In this document: piece by piece, positions 53,609 to 64,000 of the stretch
How the letters are laid out: each line of letters begins with the position of its first letter
How positions within the stretch are numbered: the first letter of the stretch is position 1
The notes under the pieces: model-generated
Database searches by the model: none
What the model saw: the letters and a program-made list of their open reading frames with translations, nothing else
What the model was told of the DNA's origin: nothing
Program-made: the position numbers and the translations under genes
Origin: Cephalopachus bancanus
Lineage: Eukaryota > Chordata > Mammalia > Primates > Tarsiidae
Direction: 5' to 3'
Length of the DNA stretch: 64,000 nucleotides
NCBI GenBank assembly: GCA_027257055.1
Contig: JAPVLO010000182.1
Coordinates: 992,001-1,056,000, forward strand

Positions 53609-54050
53609 GAGAAGGAATTTGAAAATGTATTAAAATTCATGCAGAAAAACAACATATACTCACAGCAATCTTGTACAAATAGAGAAATGAAAAATAATTA
53701 ACTCTACTAGATAATGCAATGCGTTTTAGAACTTCAATAAGTAAAAAGGTTTAACATCAGATAAGCAATGGAAAATCCATGGAACAGAATAAAGAGTTCG
53801 GAAACAGACTCAAATATCTATGAAAGTTTGGTTTATGATAAGGTGACACTTAAAACCGGGTAAAGAGAGAAGAGAAGAATTCGCAATATGATGTTAGGCA
53901 ACTGGCTGACCACTGGAAAAAAATATTAAAACTATATTTCTCTCATCCAGAGATAAATTCCAGATGGATTACAGATATAAATATAAAAATAAAAGAGTTA
54001 GAAGAAGGCATAAGAAATAACAGGCACCAGATTTACCTTCCTGTCTGAAA
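53609..54050 (+). mobile_element. Old L1 ORF2 fragment
   Basis: ATGGAAAATCCATGGAACAG, ACAGACTCAAATATCTATG, GGCAACTGGCTGACCACTGG and TAAATTCCAGATGGATTACAG match the L1 ORF2 region 'gaatagagagtccagaaac...gataaattccaggtggatt'. Frame broken. Confidence 0.75.
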
Positions 54051-54089
54051 CAACTGAGAAAAAAAAAAAAAGCAAAAGAAGCAATGATT

Positions 54090-54835
54090 TTAAAACATTG
54101 GCTATCAGGTAACAAATGACAGTGATCCCCGAAAGACAGTAAACAAATGATATAAATCCTAGGACTGCCCCAGCTCACTGCCTGAGAAAGCTTCAAGACC
54201 ATAGCAAAGGGAAGGGAGAACCAGCCAGAACCCGGTGATCTCACGAAATTGAAGAAATGGAGTTGGAGCCCAAGAAGGCCAAGGCATCTGGAGCTCACAG
54301 CACGGAGTACCAGAGAGAAAATAGTTGTGCAGAGAAAACTGTGGACATCATCAGAGGGTCCCCTGCAGAATCTTGCCCAGTACTACTCAGCAAAAACGTG
54401 TGCGTAAACCAGTAGAGGTATCAGAGGCTAGGGAACAATCATCTCAAAGGACTAGAGAGAACATTGCCTCACAGCAAGCTAGAAATAGTTCCTGTTCTCA
54501 CAAACCAGAGCGAAACACTTCAAAGGTCACAGGGCATTCTGTAAAGTACTCAAAAGAGTTTTGCCTTGCTAATAGGGGAAAAGAAAATGCTGCTCTGGTC
54601 CTGCCTAACAAAACTTAAAAGCAAAACCCAAATGAACCAGAACAAAACTCAAGACTATTTGTAGTATTTCAAAAATAATTAGCACCCACAAGGTAAAATT
54701 AACAATATGTGGTAACTAATAAAAAATTACCAGGTATGCAATGAAGCAGAAAAATATGACCCCTAATGAGAAGAAAAATTACTTCTTCCAAGAATTTCTG
54801 ATGGAGCCCACCAGTGCAGTCAAACAGATACATCC
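54090..54835 (+). mobile_element. Old L1 (L1M) 5' UTR-like segment
   Basis: GTCCTGCCTAACAAAACTTAAAAG, AACCCAAATGAACCAGAAC, AAAAATTACCAGGTATGCAA and AAAAATATGACCCCTAATGAGAAG match the 5' UTR of old L1 families. The 97-codon frame 54,325-54,618 lies in it and is not a gene. Confidence 0.65.
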
Positions 54836-55354
54836 AAATTTAGGAATTTTTTGTCTTCCTAGTTAATTCAACTTTTTATTACTATGAAGCAACACTCTTT
54901 ATCATAAATAATACTTTTTGCTCAAAAGGTTATTTGCTCTGTTACTCATATATATAGAAGCTTTTGTTGAGTTAGTGTTTGTGTGCTGTATCTTGTAGTT
55001 TTTTAATCCACTGTTATAATCTTTATCTTTAGCTAAAATATTTTGCCCATTAACAGTCAATATAATTACGGATAGAGTTAAATCTATATCTTATTTTGTG
55101 ATTTCCTTCTACTTTATGTTTCTTTCCTTTTTTCTTAAATTTCTTTTGGATTCTTTTTTATTATTCGTTCTTCTCTTGTTTTGAAGGTATGAACTATTTA
55201 TATTGTTTTATTTGTTACTCCAACTATGAAATCATCCTTATATCAAAATCTAATATTAATACATATCTTTTAATTTACCTGAAAAATGCAAAGGCATTAG
55301 AACAATATAAGTTTATTTAAACCTTTGTATCTGATGTACTGTTGTTGTTTGTTT

Positions 55355-55510
55355 GTTTTTAGAGCCATGGTCTCACTCTGTTGCCTAGGCTGGACTGCAG
55401 TGGCATGGTCATGACTCAGTGCAACCTGGAATGTCTGAGCTCAAATGATCCTGTCACTTCAGCCTTCCAGGTTGGTGGGATTACATGCATGAGCCATCAG
55501 GCCCAATTTA
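55355..55510 (-). mobile_element. Free Alu-type monomer (FLAM/FRAM-like)
   Basis: AGCCATGGTCTCACTCTGTT, GCCTAGGCTGGACTGCAGTG and GTGGGATTACATGCATGAGCC end at CAGGCCCAATT. Only one monomer is present, about 135 bases, with no second arm. Confidence 0.8.
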
Positions 55511-55809
55511 TATATTATTGTTATCATTCTAGTTTCCAAAACCAAGAAAAGTGCTATATAGTAAATATTCATTTTGTTTTGCCCACTTTTTTTTTTTTTA
55601 CCATTTTCCCTGCTCTTCAGCTTTTTTTGGATTTTCTAACCTGAGATATTTTTCCTCTCTGAAACACATCTTTTAGAATTTCTTTAATAGTGATCAGTTG
55701 GTGATAAATTCTGGTTTGTCTGAAATTTTAGCTCATCTTTATATGTAATGCATAAGTTTCTTGGACAAACAATTACATTATGGGTGGGCTTTTTGATTTT
55801 TTGGGTTTT

Positions 55810-56102
55810 TTTTTTTTGTTTTTTTTTGAGTAGGAGTCTTACTTTGTCATTCAGGCTGGAGTGACATGGCATGATCACAGACACTGGAGCCTCGATCTAC
55901 TGGGCTCAGGAGATCCTTCTGCTTCAGGCTTCCAAGTAGCTGGAACTACATGCACATACCACAACACCTGACTAATTTTTTAAACTTATTGTAGGTCCTG
56001 CCAAGTTGCCAGGCTGGTCTCAAACCCACGGACTCAGGCAATCCTCTCACCTCCGCCTCCCAAAGTGCTGGGATTACTGGCGTGAGCCGCCATACCCAGT
56101 TT
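55810..56102 (-). mobile_element. Alu SINE (J-like)
   Basis: T-run, GAGTAGGAGTCTTACTTTGT, then AAACTTATTGTAGGTCCTGCCAAGTTGCC is present in reversed order, and it ends at GAGCCGCCATACCCAGTT. CpG-poor, old. Confidence 0.92.
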
Positions 56103-56542
56103 GTTTTTTAATTGCAGTTATCATTTTCCTGTTTTCTGGCTTCCATTGATGTTTTTGAAAAATTAGCTATAAATCTAACTGTAGCTTATTTAAAGAGAAA
56201 CTTAAAAAAGAGTCTGTAATTTTTTTCCCTCTGGTGCTTTTATGATTTCTCTCTCTCTCTTTGGGGATCTGTAGTCATATGTTGTGTGTGTAATTTTTAA
56301 AAATCCTTAACCCACTAGGGCAGTGCTGGGTTTCTTAAGCCTGTGGATGTGTTTTTATGAGTTCTAGAAAAATCTCAGCCTTATCTTTGATTTCTACTTC
56401 CCCTTTTCCTTATGGACTCACAATAACAACATTTTCAAACTCATTGCTGTATTCTCAATGTCTATTATCTCATGTATTTTTTCACGTTTTTGTTTTTCAA
56501 TTTGTATTTCTAGATAATAGTCTTTTGAACCATTTTCTAGTT

Positions 56543-56838
56543 TGGGAGTCAGTGACCACAGCCCAAGGGCTAAATCTGACACACGGCTTCTTTTTGTGTG
56601 ACCAAAGAATAAAGAATTACTTTTGGGATGTTTTGTGACAACATGAAAATTTACATAAAATTCAAATATCAGTATATACAAATAAAAGTGTTATTAGTAC
56701 ATAATCAAGCTTTGTATTACCTATGACTCTTTTTCTGCTACATTAGCAGAACTGAGTAGTTGTAACAGAAACTGGGCCTGCAAAACCTAAACTATTTACT
56801 GTCTGGCCCTTTACTGAAAAGTTTTGCTGGCCAGTATT
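56543..56838. mobile_element. hAT-Charlie-type MITE
   Basis: The left end GGGAGTCAGTGACCACAGCC followed by CCAAGGGCTAAATCTGACAC and the right end TACTGTCTGGCCCTTTACTG, AAAAGTTTTGCTGGCCA match the common element reading 'cagcaaactttttctgtaaagggccagatagtaaatatt' in reverse. Confidence 0.75.
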
Positions 56839-56939
56839 TTATTCCATGTTAATACTCTCTTTAGCTGTGTCTAACCGATAATTAAATTTTTATCAATGAT
56901 TCACCTCCTGAAACGACCACCTAAAATAATTTGTTGCTC

Positions 56940-57700
56940 AAACGAAGCCAAGTTTACTGCGTGTTAGGCCACACTCCCAACGGGGCCTCCAGAATGTAGG
57001 TCAGGCCCACTGGGAGTGCGGGGGTGTCTGGGATGCGATGGGATGCCACGTGAAAGCCGCAAAAATTGCACAGAAGCCAGATTAGAGAAGTAAGTGAGAG
57101 AGAGAGAGAGGGGATTCACCTCCTCAAGGTAGGGGAGGGGGCCAAAGCCAGGAACTGTGGCCTGACCATAGCCCAGAGAGCACATGACACACCATTGCGT
57201 AGCAAGGCAGTGACTACTGGAAGCTTGTGGGTGGAGTCCTTTTAATCCTTTCCTTTGATAGGGGGAGATCACTCAGGTGATGGGTTGGCAGTCTGTTCCA
57301 CGTCATCATAAAGGGCTAGGCAAGCGCAGGCACTGACCTCGGGTGATGTACAGCAGGCAGATGGGCAGGTTAGTCACATGATTTGTTGCCATGCTGGTGG
57401 GCTAGATGGGAGGGGACCAGGGGAGGGGCTTTTCCTGCAAGAGGCGTGTTAGAGGTTTCCAGTCCACAAGCTCCTTAGTTAGAAGGTCTTATTATCATGT
57501 CTATGGCTTTGGCCACCTAAGGGGTGATCTTTGACCTTCCGCCTTCCACAAGGAACCTGAAAGTTTGTTAGAGATTTTTATGCTAAACCATGAATTGAAT
57601 GGTTAGACTTGGACTGTCCTTGTCTTGCGTCTGATGGAGATTTGCCGAGGGGGTGAGGTAGGTTGCCAGCTTGACCTGCAGTAAAATGTCAGAGTGCTTC
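56940..57700 (-). mobile_element. Possible LTR or other ERV-derived segment (tentative)
   Basis: Base composition changes sharply to GC-rich here. The left border (GAAGCCAAGTTTACTGCGTG) read on the minus strand ends in a GTAAACTTGG motif reminiscent of LTR polyadenylation signals. (GA)n at 57,092-57,110. No internal retroviral sequence is seen. Unique DNA is an alternative. Confidence 0.3.
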
Positions 57701-58084
57701 CTAAAACCTATCTATTGGAAATGTATCTATCTATATCTAACCTGTGCTAGATTCAAAGTATGTCAGTCTACACAAAAATGGTTATGCTGAGGCAAAATGC
57801 AAACTAAGTTTATTCTAAGTTTCTTGGGGTCCCTTCTTTCACTGTTTATTACTTGCTTGTTCTAAATGTGGACCATTAAGGTGATTCAGATATAAAAGGT
57901 ACTGAGGAAAAATCTCACACAAAATCCAACAGAAGAGTTTTGTTTGTATGTTTATTTGTTTTTATCAATTGGATAGAGTATAACAAACCCATGTTTTAGC
58001 AACTATATATGAGATGCAATTAAAATATTTTCCAGAGATGTTTGTCATCTCTTACATCTCACAGAACAAAATTTATATGCCTGA
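57701..58084. other. Unassigned interval
   Basis: AT-rich, no supported feature. Confidence 0.35.
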
Positions 58085-58560
58085 TGTTGAAACTGGAAGC
58101 CTCAGTAAGATATGAATCTAACATCAGTAAGCCCAGAGCTTAGTGGGGAGGCAGGCAAGTAAACGGATAATTCAAATAAACTGTGATAAATGTTACAGGA
58201 GATAGATAAGTACAATGTCAGTTTGCCATGGGAATAGGGAATGACTAATAAAGAAGCGGAAGAAGGCTTCATAAAGTAGGTGCCATTAGACCTAATTTAA
58301 TAATATTATCAGAAAATGTTCAAACATAAAAAGAATGAAAATGATTCATGGCAGGAGTAAAACATACGCAAAAGCCAACAGGTATGAAAACAAGGAGACC
58401 TTGTGTTTGGGGACAGAGAAATTGTTCTAAGAACTTGCGGTTTAAGAGGTGATAAGGGATGGTTGGAGGGGAGGGAAGTCAGACTTCTTGTTGTCTTCAT
58501 TGTTGGCAATGAAGAACCTTCAAGGGCTTAAAATATGGAAGAAAAATAAGCAGATTGTTG
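58085..58560 (+). repeat. Ancient mammalian interspersed repeat
   Basis: GTAAACGGATAATTCAAATA, GTGATAAATGTTACAGGAG, GAAGAAGGCTTCATAAAGTAGG and CATACGCAAAAGCCAACAGG follow the middle part of the same element as at 47.3 kb ('gtgataagtgctatgg...ggaaggcctcactgag'). Confidence 0.6.
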
Positions 58561-58804
58561 CTTTGGCATATTCTTGTACTGATGTCAAAGATATCTAGGA
58601 AGTGATAAAGACAGACAGCAGACACTGTCATAGTATAACTGCATGGCAAGGAAATCTGAACTAACTAAGGCAAATGGATGAGAAGGAGTGAGGTGATATA
58701 AAAAAATAAGCTCTGTGCCTTCTATTCGAGTGGGCCCGTTGAAAGTAAATGCAAGGATAAGGAAGACAATAGGAAGAGCTGGAGGGTGGATGCAGCTTGG
58801 TTCT
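58561..58804. other. Unassigned interval
   Basis: Purine-rich, possibly continuing the ancient repeat. Confidence 0.35.
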
Positions 58805-58862
58805 TGGAAGAAGTAATTCTATTCTTGTACTCACTCTTCCAGAAATAGAAAAACAATGTATA

Positions 58863-59240
58863 CAGTTGTCCCAAATCCATGGAGAATTTGTTCCAGGACC
58901 TCCCATGGATACCAAAATCTATGGCTGCTCAAGCCCCTGATATAAAAAATGGCATATATTTACATATTTATGCATATATATTTGCAAGCATATAAAATGG
59001 AAGTATTTGCATGTAACGAATGTTACAATCATCTTCTCTTATACTCTAAATTACCTCTAGATTACTTATAATATCTGATACAATGTAATTGCTATGTAAA
59101 TAGTTGTTATGCTGTATTGTTTAGGGAATAATGACAAGAAAAAGAGTCTAGATATTCAGTACAGACATAATTAAAAAAAAATTTTAATCTGAGGTTGGCC
59201 GAATCCTTGGATATGAAACACTGATACGAAGCACTGACTG
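58863..59240 (+). mobile_element. Tigger-type MITE inside L1
   Basis: CAGTTGTCCCAAATCCATGG at the left and TACGAAGCACTGACTG at the right are the termini, each flanked by TA (target TA duplication). The interior TTCCAGGACCTCCCATGGAT, ACCTCTAGATTACTTATAATA, TAAATAGTTGTTATGCTGTA and GTTTAGGGAATAATGACAAG matches a common Tigger3-like family. Confidence 0.88.
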
Positions 59241-59466
59241 TATAACCCAACTCACTAAATGAAGCTAGAATAGCATTGATAACACAAGGTAACAAAACCA
59301 ATTCAAGAAAGGAAAATACATGCCAAAGTAATTTCTGAACATAGATGTGAAAATCCTAAGCAAATACAGTATTGGCTTAGCTATCTATCACAAAGGTAAT
59401 ATGCAATGAGCAAGCTGGGGTTATCCCTGGACTGCAGAATTGATTTAGCATTTAAAATAACCCACT

Positions 59467-59765
59467 GGCGAGGCGTGATGGCGCACTCCCATAATCCCAG
59501 CACTTTGGGAAGCCGAGGTGAGAGGAGGGCCTGAGCCCATGGGTTTGAGACCAGCCTGGGCAGCTTGGCGAGACCTCATCTCTACAATAAATCAAAAAAT
59601 TAGCCAGGGTGGTGGCACACACCTGTAGTTCTAGCTACCTGGAAGGCTGAGGTGGAAGGATCACCTGAGCCAGCAGGTCGAGGCTGTGGTGGCCGTGAGT
59701 AGGCCACTGCACTCCAGCCTGGGCGACAGAGGGAGACTCCAACTCAAAAGAAAAAAATAAAATAA
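59467..59765 (+). mobile_element. Alu SINE in L1
   Basis: GGCGAGGCGTGATGGCGCAC to CTCCAACTCAAAAG. Target-site duplication AAAATAACCCACTG and AAAATGACCCATTG. Undeleted form (CAGCTTGGCGAG). Older than the neighbour at 59.96 kb, judging by CpG decay. Confidence 0.95.
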
Positions 59766-59956
59766 AATGACCCATTGACGCAATTTCCTATCATAAAAAT
59801 TAAAGGAGAAAATCATGTGATTATCTCAATAGATGCAGAAAAAGTATTTGACAACATTCAACTTCTACTGATGATAAAAAGGAAACCTTTTTAATATGAC
59901 AAAGAAACAGACATCAAAATCATATAAAAAAGTGACATTCTTAAAAGCTTTTCCTA

Positions 59957-60231
59957 GCCGGGCTTGGTGGCTCAGCCTGTAATCCCACGCTTTAGGAGGC
60001 TGAGGTGAGTGGATTGCCTGAGCCCGCGGGTTCGAGACCCACCTCGGCAACTTGGCGAGACCTCATCTCTACAATAAATCAAAAATTAGCCAGGCATGGT
60101 GGCACGTGCCTGTAATTGTGGCTACTCGGAAGCCTGAGGTGGAAGGATCGCCGGAGCCCAGCAGGTCAAGGCTGCAGTGGCCGGGAGCGGCCACTGCACT
60201 CCAGTCTGGGCGTCAGAGTGAGACTCCAACT
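59957..60231 (+). mobile_element. Alu SINE lacking an A tail
   Basis: GCCGGGCTTGGTGGCTCAGC to GAGACTCCAACTTGAGGTAGG. The A tail is missing and no target-site duplication is visible, so the right flank may be deleted. Undeleted form (CAACTTGGCGAG). Confidence 0.94.
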
Positions 60232-62280
60232 TGAGGTAGGTAACAAGTAAGGATGTCTACTATAGTCTATCTTCTATGTCCTTTTTGCATTTGTGGTCTT
60301 AACCAGTACAATGAGGCAAGAAAAAGAAATAATAAGTAAAAAAAAGAATAGAAAGAGTTGTTATTAGATGACATGATTGTATATGTAAAAAAAATTATCT
60401 GCAGATAAATTTAACAAGAGTTTAAATGAATACACAACCAATACAGAAAAAATTATCTTTACTTTTATGTACCAGTAACAAGCAATTGAAAAATAAAATA
60501 TACAAAGGAAACCATTTGAATAGTCTTTTAAAAGTTGATTAATTAGGCATATCTGACAAAACATGTACAAGAACTCTGAGGAAAACATCATAACATTTGT
60601 TGAGAGACATTAAAGAAGCCTAAATAAATGAACAAATATATGCTGTTCATGATTTGGAAAGTTCAGTGTTATAAAGATGTCAGATATCCCAAATTGCCTT
60701 AAGTTTAATCAAATTCCATAAAGGTTTTTGTAGGTGCATATGCACATGTGCACACATATGTTTCTGTGAGTTTGGGTGTGTGATTTTACAAACTGATTCT
60801 ATGATCCATAATAAATTGTGAAAGGCCAAGAATAACCAAGACACTCATGAAGAGGAACAAATTTCTACCAAATCATCAAGGCTTATTATAAAGCTATAGT
60901 ACTTAAGAAATGCTGCTGGAGTAGGATTAGATAAATAGCTCAATGGAACAAAACAGAGATTCCAGAAGCAGTCTCATTTGTACAGAGGAACTTGACTTTT
61001 AAACAAAAGGAAACTGCAGGGGCAAAGGTACATCTTTTCATAAATGGTGCTGGAAAAATTCACAATGCCTGCAGCAGGGGAGGGAAGAAGGGAATAAAAC
61101 TGTATTCCTACTTCAAAATTCAGTTCATAAACCTGAATGCAAAAAGCAAAATTTTAAAGCTTTTCGATAATACAGGAGAATATCTTTTCGACCTCCGTAA
61201 AGAGAATATTTATTAACCCTCACACAAAAGCACTAACTATAAAAAGAAAATATTGATAAGCTGACGCATTAAAATTTAGAACTTTATTCATCAGTATAAA
61301 CCTTAAAGAATGAAAAAGAACAAACCAGAGAACTGGAGGCTATAGCTACAGCACATTTAACTGACAAATGAATAGTATCCTAGTACTAACAACAAATGGA
61401 ACTCTTTGGTCAAAAACAAGGCGGAGGATAATTTTTTCCAAGGGGAAAAACATAGTATTCAGAATATAAAAGAAAAAAAATAAATAAGGAAATGAGCAAA
61501 AGACTTAAAGAGGTCATTCACAAGAGAGAACTGGGCCAATTATCCTATTCTCAGGTTCTCAACCCTAAGGAAATGCAAATTAAAGCCACAGTGAAATTCC
61601 ACCATAGACTCGAGTTTCACAGAAAAGAGTATGTCTGACAATATTAGGCATGGCAAGGGCGGGAAGCCCCAGGAACGCTCACACTCGCAAGTGGGAGAGA
61701 AAAGTAGTGCAACACCTTTTAAAAATTGTTACATTTGAAGTTACGTATCCTCTATGACCCAGAGTTCTACTCCTGGGTATTAAAGCAAGAGTTACCCCAA
61801 CATTTGTCAACCACAACGTCTGTACAAGTATGCTCACAGCAACATGGTTTATAGTTTCCCCAAACTAAAATAACCCATCTGTTCATCAATAGTAGAATAA
61901 ATAAACTGTGTTATATTCATACAATGAAATATTATATAACAACAGCATCGATAAACCTGACAAAACTTAAAGAAGTCAGACACAAAAGAAGAGATACAGT
62001 GTCATTACATTTATGTAAAATTTAACCATAGGATAGAAAAATTCCTAAACGATCCTAAGAAGGAACATATTCATAGGTGGCAAAATTATGAAGAAAAACA
62101 AAGAAGGGAAAGATTGTGATCAGAAAAGGATACCTTGTTGTCAAGGGCTGGCTATGTGTTATTTCTTTATGTGAGCAGAGGTTACATATTATTTACCTTA
62201 TAATTAGTTGTTATGCAGTACATTTAAATTTCATATACTGTTCTACATGTGTGTGACATTCTGAAATTTGAAAAAAGGCT

Positions 62281-62635
62281 TGAGCAAAATAATAAGCAAG
62301 GTCGGCTAAATGCTGACCGATAACATTTGTCAAACACGGCTTCACAGAGAACGTGATTAAGAATAAACTTTGCATCTTTCCATCTAGTGTTGACTTTGAA
62401 TTCTATAGACAGGAATCACCCATGAAGCTGACTGATTTAATCATAAGGACCAGACTGTTTAGGCGCTTAGTCCATCTCCAATAAATAAGCAGTGGGAATG
62501 GAAGTTTCTTACAGATATATCTAATCTTCAATAGAGTAAAACTACTCATTTGAACCAGTTTCCCAGTATTTTAGCTTATACTTTAAATTTTTAACAGAAA
62601 GGTTGGATTTGCATTAGATAATAGCATCTGTAAAG
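62281..62635. other. Unassigned interval
   Basis: AT-rich; no recognised repeat. Confidence 0.35.
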
Positions 62636-64000
62636 CTATAGATAATTAAAATAATGTGATACTGACACATCCTTTTAACTGACAGATAAATAAGCAGACT
62701 AGAAATTCCAGAAAGAGGCACAAACATAAGAGATATTTTATGTATTATAAAGGTAATATTTCAAATTTATGGATAAACGATTATTCAATAAATAATGTGG
62801 AGACAACTGTGTAGCCATCTGGAAAAACATAAAGTTTTATTTACTTTTTATTTATGTAAGTACTAGAAGAAACCATGAGTTTTTTTTAATCTCAAAGCGG
62901 GAAAAATCTGTGTAAGTATGCCACAAAACCAAAACCCAGGAACGATTAAATAAAATTTGAATATATTTATCTATGTAATTAAATACAGGAAATTATATCT
63001 GCAGACAGATATATTCACCTTTATAATGACAAACAGCAAAATATATTCACAACTTATTACAAGGAGCTAGTCTCCATAATGTATAAGAGCGCCTCCAAAT
63101 CAACAGAAGACCAATAGCTCACTAGAAATATTTAAAAAGGAAATGAGCTGTCCACTAGAGAGGAAATTCAAATGGCTCTTAAATTGATAGGAAAAAAAAA
63201 ATCCAACCTCACTCATGATAAATTAACACAAATGACTCACTTCTTCTCCCCTATTAGACTGTCAAAGTTCTGAAGATTTTGTGTGCGTGTGGGAATAGGG
63301 AAACCGGTATTCTCACATATTATTGGTGGGTGTGTAAGTTGATAACAGCTGTCATGCTGCTGATGCCCCCAGTTTTAACCCAGAAACTTTATCCACATAT
63401 CCATTCACACTTGTACAAAATATATAAAGTTACTCAGTGAGACATCATCAGTTAAAAAAATTGCAATCAGATGATTTCATGTTTGTTTTGTGGGAATTTA
63501 TATAGCCAGTCTACTGAATATTTTTAGCAAAAATTACCAGAGACAAATAAACTAACTTTTTTTCATGTCGATTTTTGTATCTAATGTTTTCAGTTTTCTC
63601 ATTCATTCTTGTGTCTTTTTTCATTTAAGTCCTCTACACATATTTAAAGATTTTAATCTGTAATATAAATACAAAGAAAATCTTTAATCTTTAAAATAAA
63701 TACAAAGATTTTAAAGTCCCAAAACTGTAGGCACAGTGGATTGTCTCCTGGTCTGATGTTAAAATTATACAACAAAATGTATGAAACATTGTCAACTTGA
63801 TTATTGATACACATAATATGTTTACAAATAAACTGTTATGTGTGCTTACATAATATTATTTTTTAATGAAATTAATGTGAAATAAGAAAAAAAATTGGTA
63901 AGATCCCTGGATGTTTACTGACAGTCATTATAAAAAAATGGAAAAGAATCTAAATGCTCATTAATTGTTCAGTACAAAATTATATTACATTTATGGTATA
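62636..64000 (+). mobile_element. Old L1 (L1M) ORF2 3' region, running off the window
   Basis: CGATTATTCAATAAATAATG, GTGTAGCCATCTGGAAAAAC, TCAACAGAAGACCAATAGCTC, AAATCCAACCTCACTCATG and CCAGAAACTTTATCCACATA are L1 ORF2/3' landmarks. Bases 63,440-63,880 do not match and may be an insertion or 3' UTR. The L1 signal returns at 63,890-64,000 (GGAAAAGAATCTAAATGCTC). Confidence 0.7.

Larger units (their letters stand above)
54845..56540 (-). mobile_element. Old L1 5' region, minus strand, with two nested SINEs
   Basis: ATACTTTTTGCTCAAAAGGTTAT, CAGTCAATATAATTACGGATAG, CTTTAATAGTGATCAGTTGG, TTCCTGTTTTCTGGCTTCCAT and AATCTCAGCCTTATCTTTG match the reversed 5' part of L1M. The SINEs at 55,355-55,510 and 55,810-56,102 interrupt it. 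Confidence 0.7.
58805..62280 (+). mobile_element. Old L1 (L1M) ORF2-to-3' UTR, about 2.5 kb net, with three nested elements
   Basis: From the segment around CACTCTTCCAGAAATAGAAA through CAACTCACTAAATGAAGCTAG, GATTATCTCAATAGATGCAG, GACAACATTCAACTTC, CAGATATCCCAAATTGCCTT, GTAGGATTAGATAAATAGCTC and GCAAATTAAAGCCACAGTG to an L1M 3' UTR ending near 62,280. Order and strand are consistent. The reading frame is destroyed by many stops. Nested: Tigger at 58,863-59,240, and Alus at 59,467-59,765 and 59,957-60,231. Confidence 0.88.

Overview
The window looks like primate nuclear DNA. It holds about twenty dimeric 7SL-derived Alu SINEs in both orientations. It also holds L1 LINEs of several ages, the older mammalian repeats MIR and L2, MaLR-type LTRs, and hAT and Tigger DNA transposons. 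The Alus are not the human J/S/Y types. Most share a 5' end GCCGGGCTCGGTGGCTCAGC, a middle block CTACAATAAATCAAAAAAT, a strengthened B-box arm (GCGGGTTCGAGACCCGC) and an ending GAGACTCCAACTC. The young L1 3' ends share a G-rich tail I do not know from apes or monkeys. From memory, lemur and loris/galago Alus look different, so I favour a tarsier-like, non-anthropoid primate. That assignment is an inference and not certain. No protein-coding gene can be supported with confidence, and the window reads as intergenic or deep intronic DNA. The best gene-like hints are a large CpG island at about 17.4-19.5 kb with an Alu inside it, a small CpG-rich block at 46.5-46.8 kb followed by a good splice donor, and an isolated 69-base, fully open, splice-flanked exon candidate at 31,184-31,252. 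Layout: 0-6 kb carries an edge Alu, unassigned DNA, a hAT element hit twice at one target site, and a MaLR-type LTR. 6-14 kb is a repeat nest (L2 broken by a hAT, itself broken by an L1; older L1 broken by a short 5'-inverted L1). 13.6-15.3 kb holds a local inverted duplication. 17-20 kb is the CpG island and a young L1. 20-24 kb is old L1 and LTR sequence. 24.5-27.7 kb holds MER5A-like and Tigger/MER2-like elements with nested insertions and an Alu inside an Alu. 28-44 kb is repeat-poor apart from MIR/L2, one longer L1, and a diverged direct duplication at 36.8 and 38.1 kb. 44-64 kb is dominated by old L1 remnants with Alus. I see no working system or operon-like logic. The most interesting structures are mutational: a compound inverted-plus-direct duplication with the look of replication template switching, several perfect short hairpins inside diverged repeats, a target site used twice by retroposition, a twin-primed L1, and variable unit number in the L1 3' end. 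All family names are by recall of consensus sequences without a database search; boundaries are good to a few bases where target-site duplications are given and to tens of bases elsewhere.
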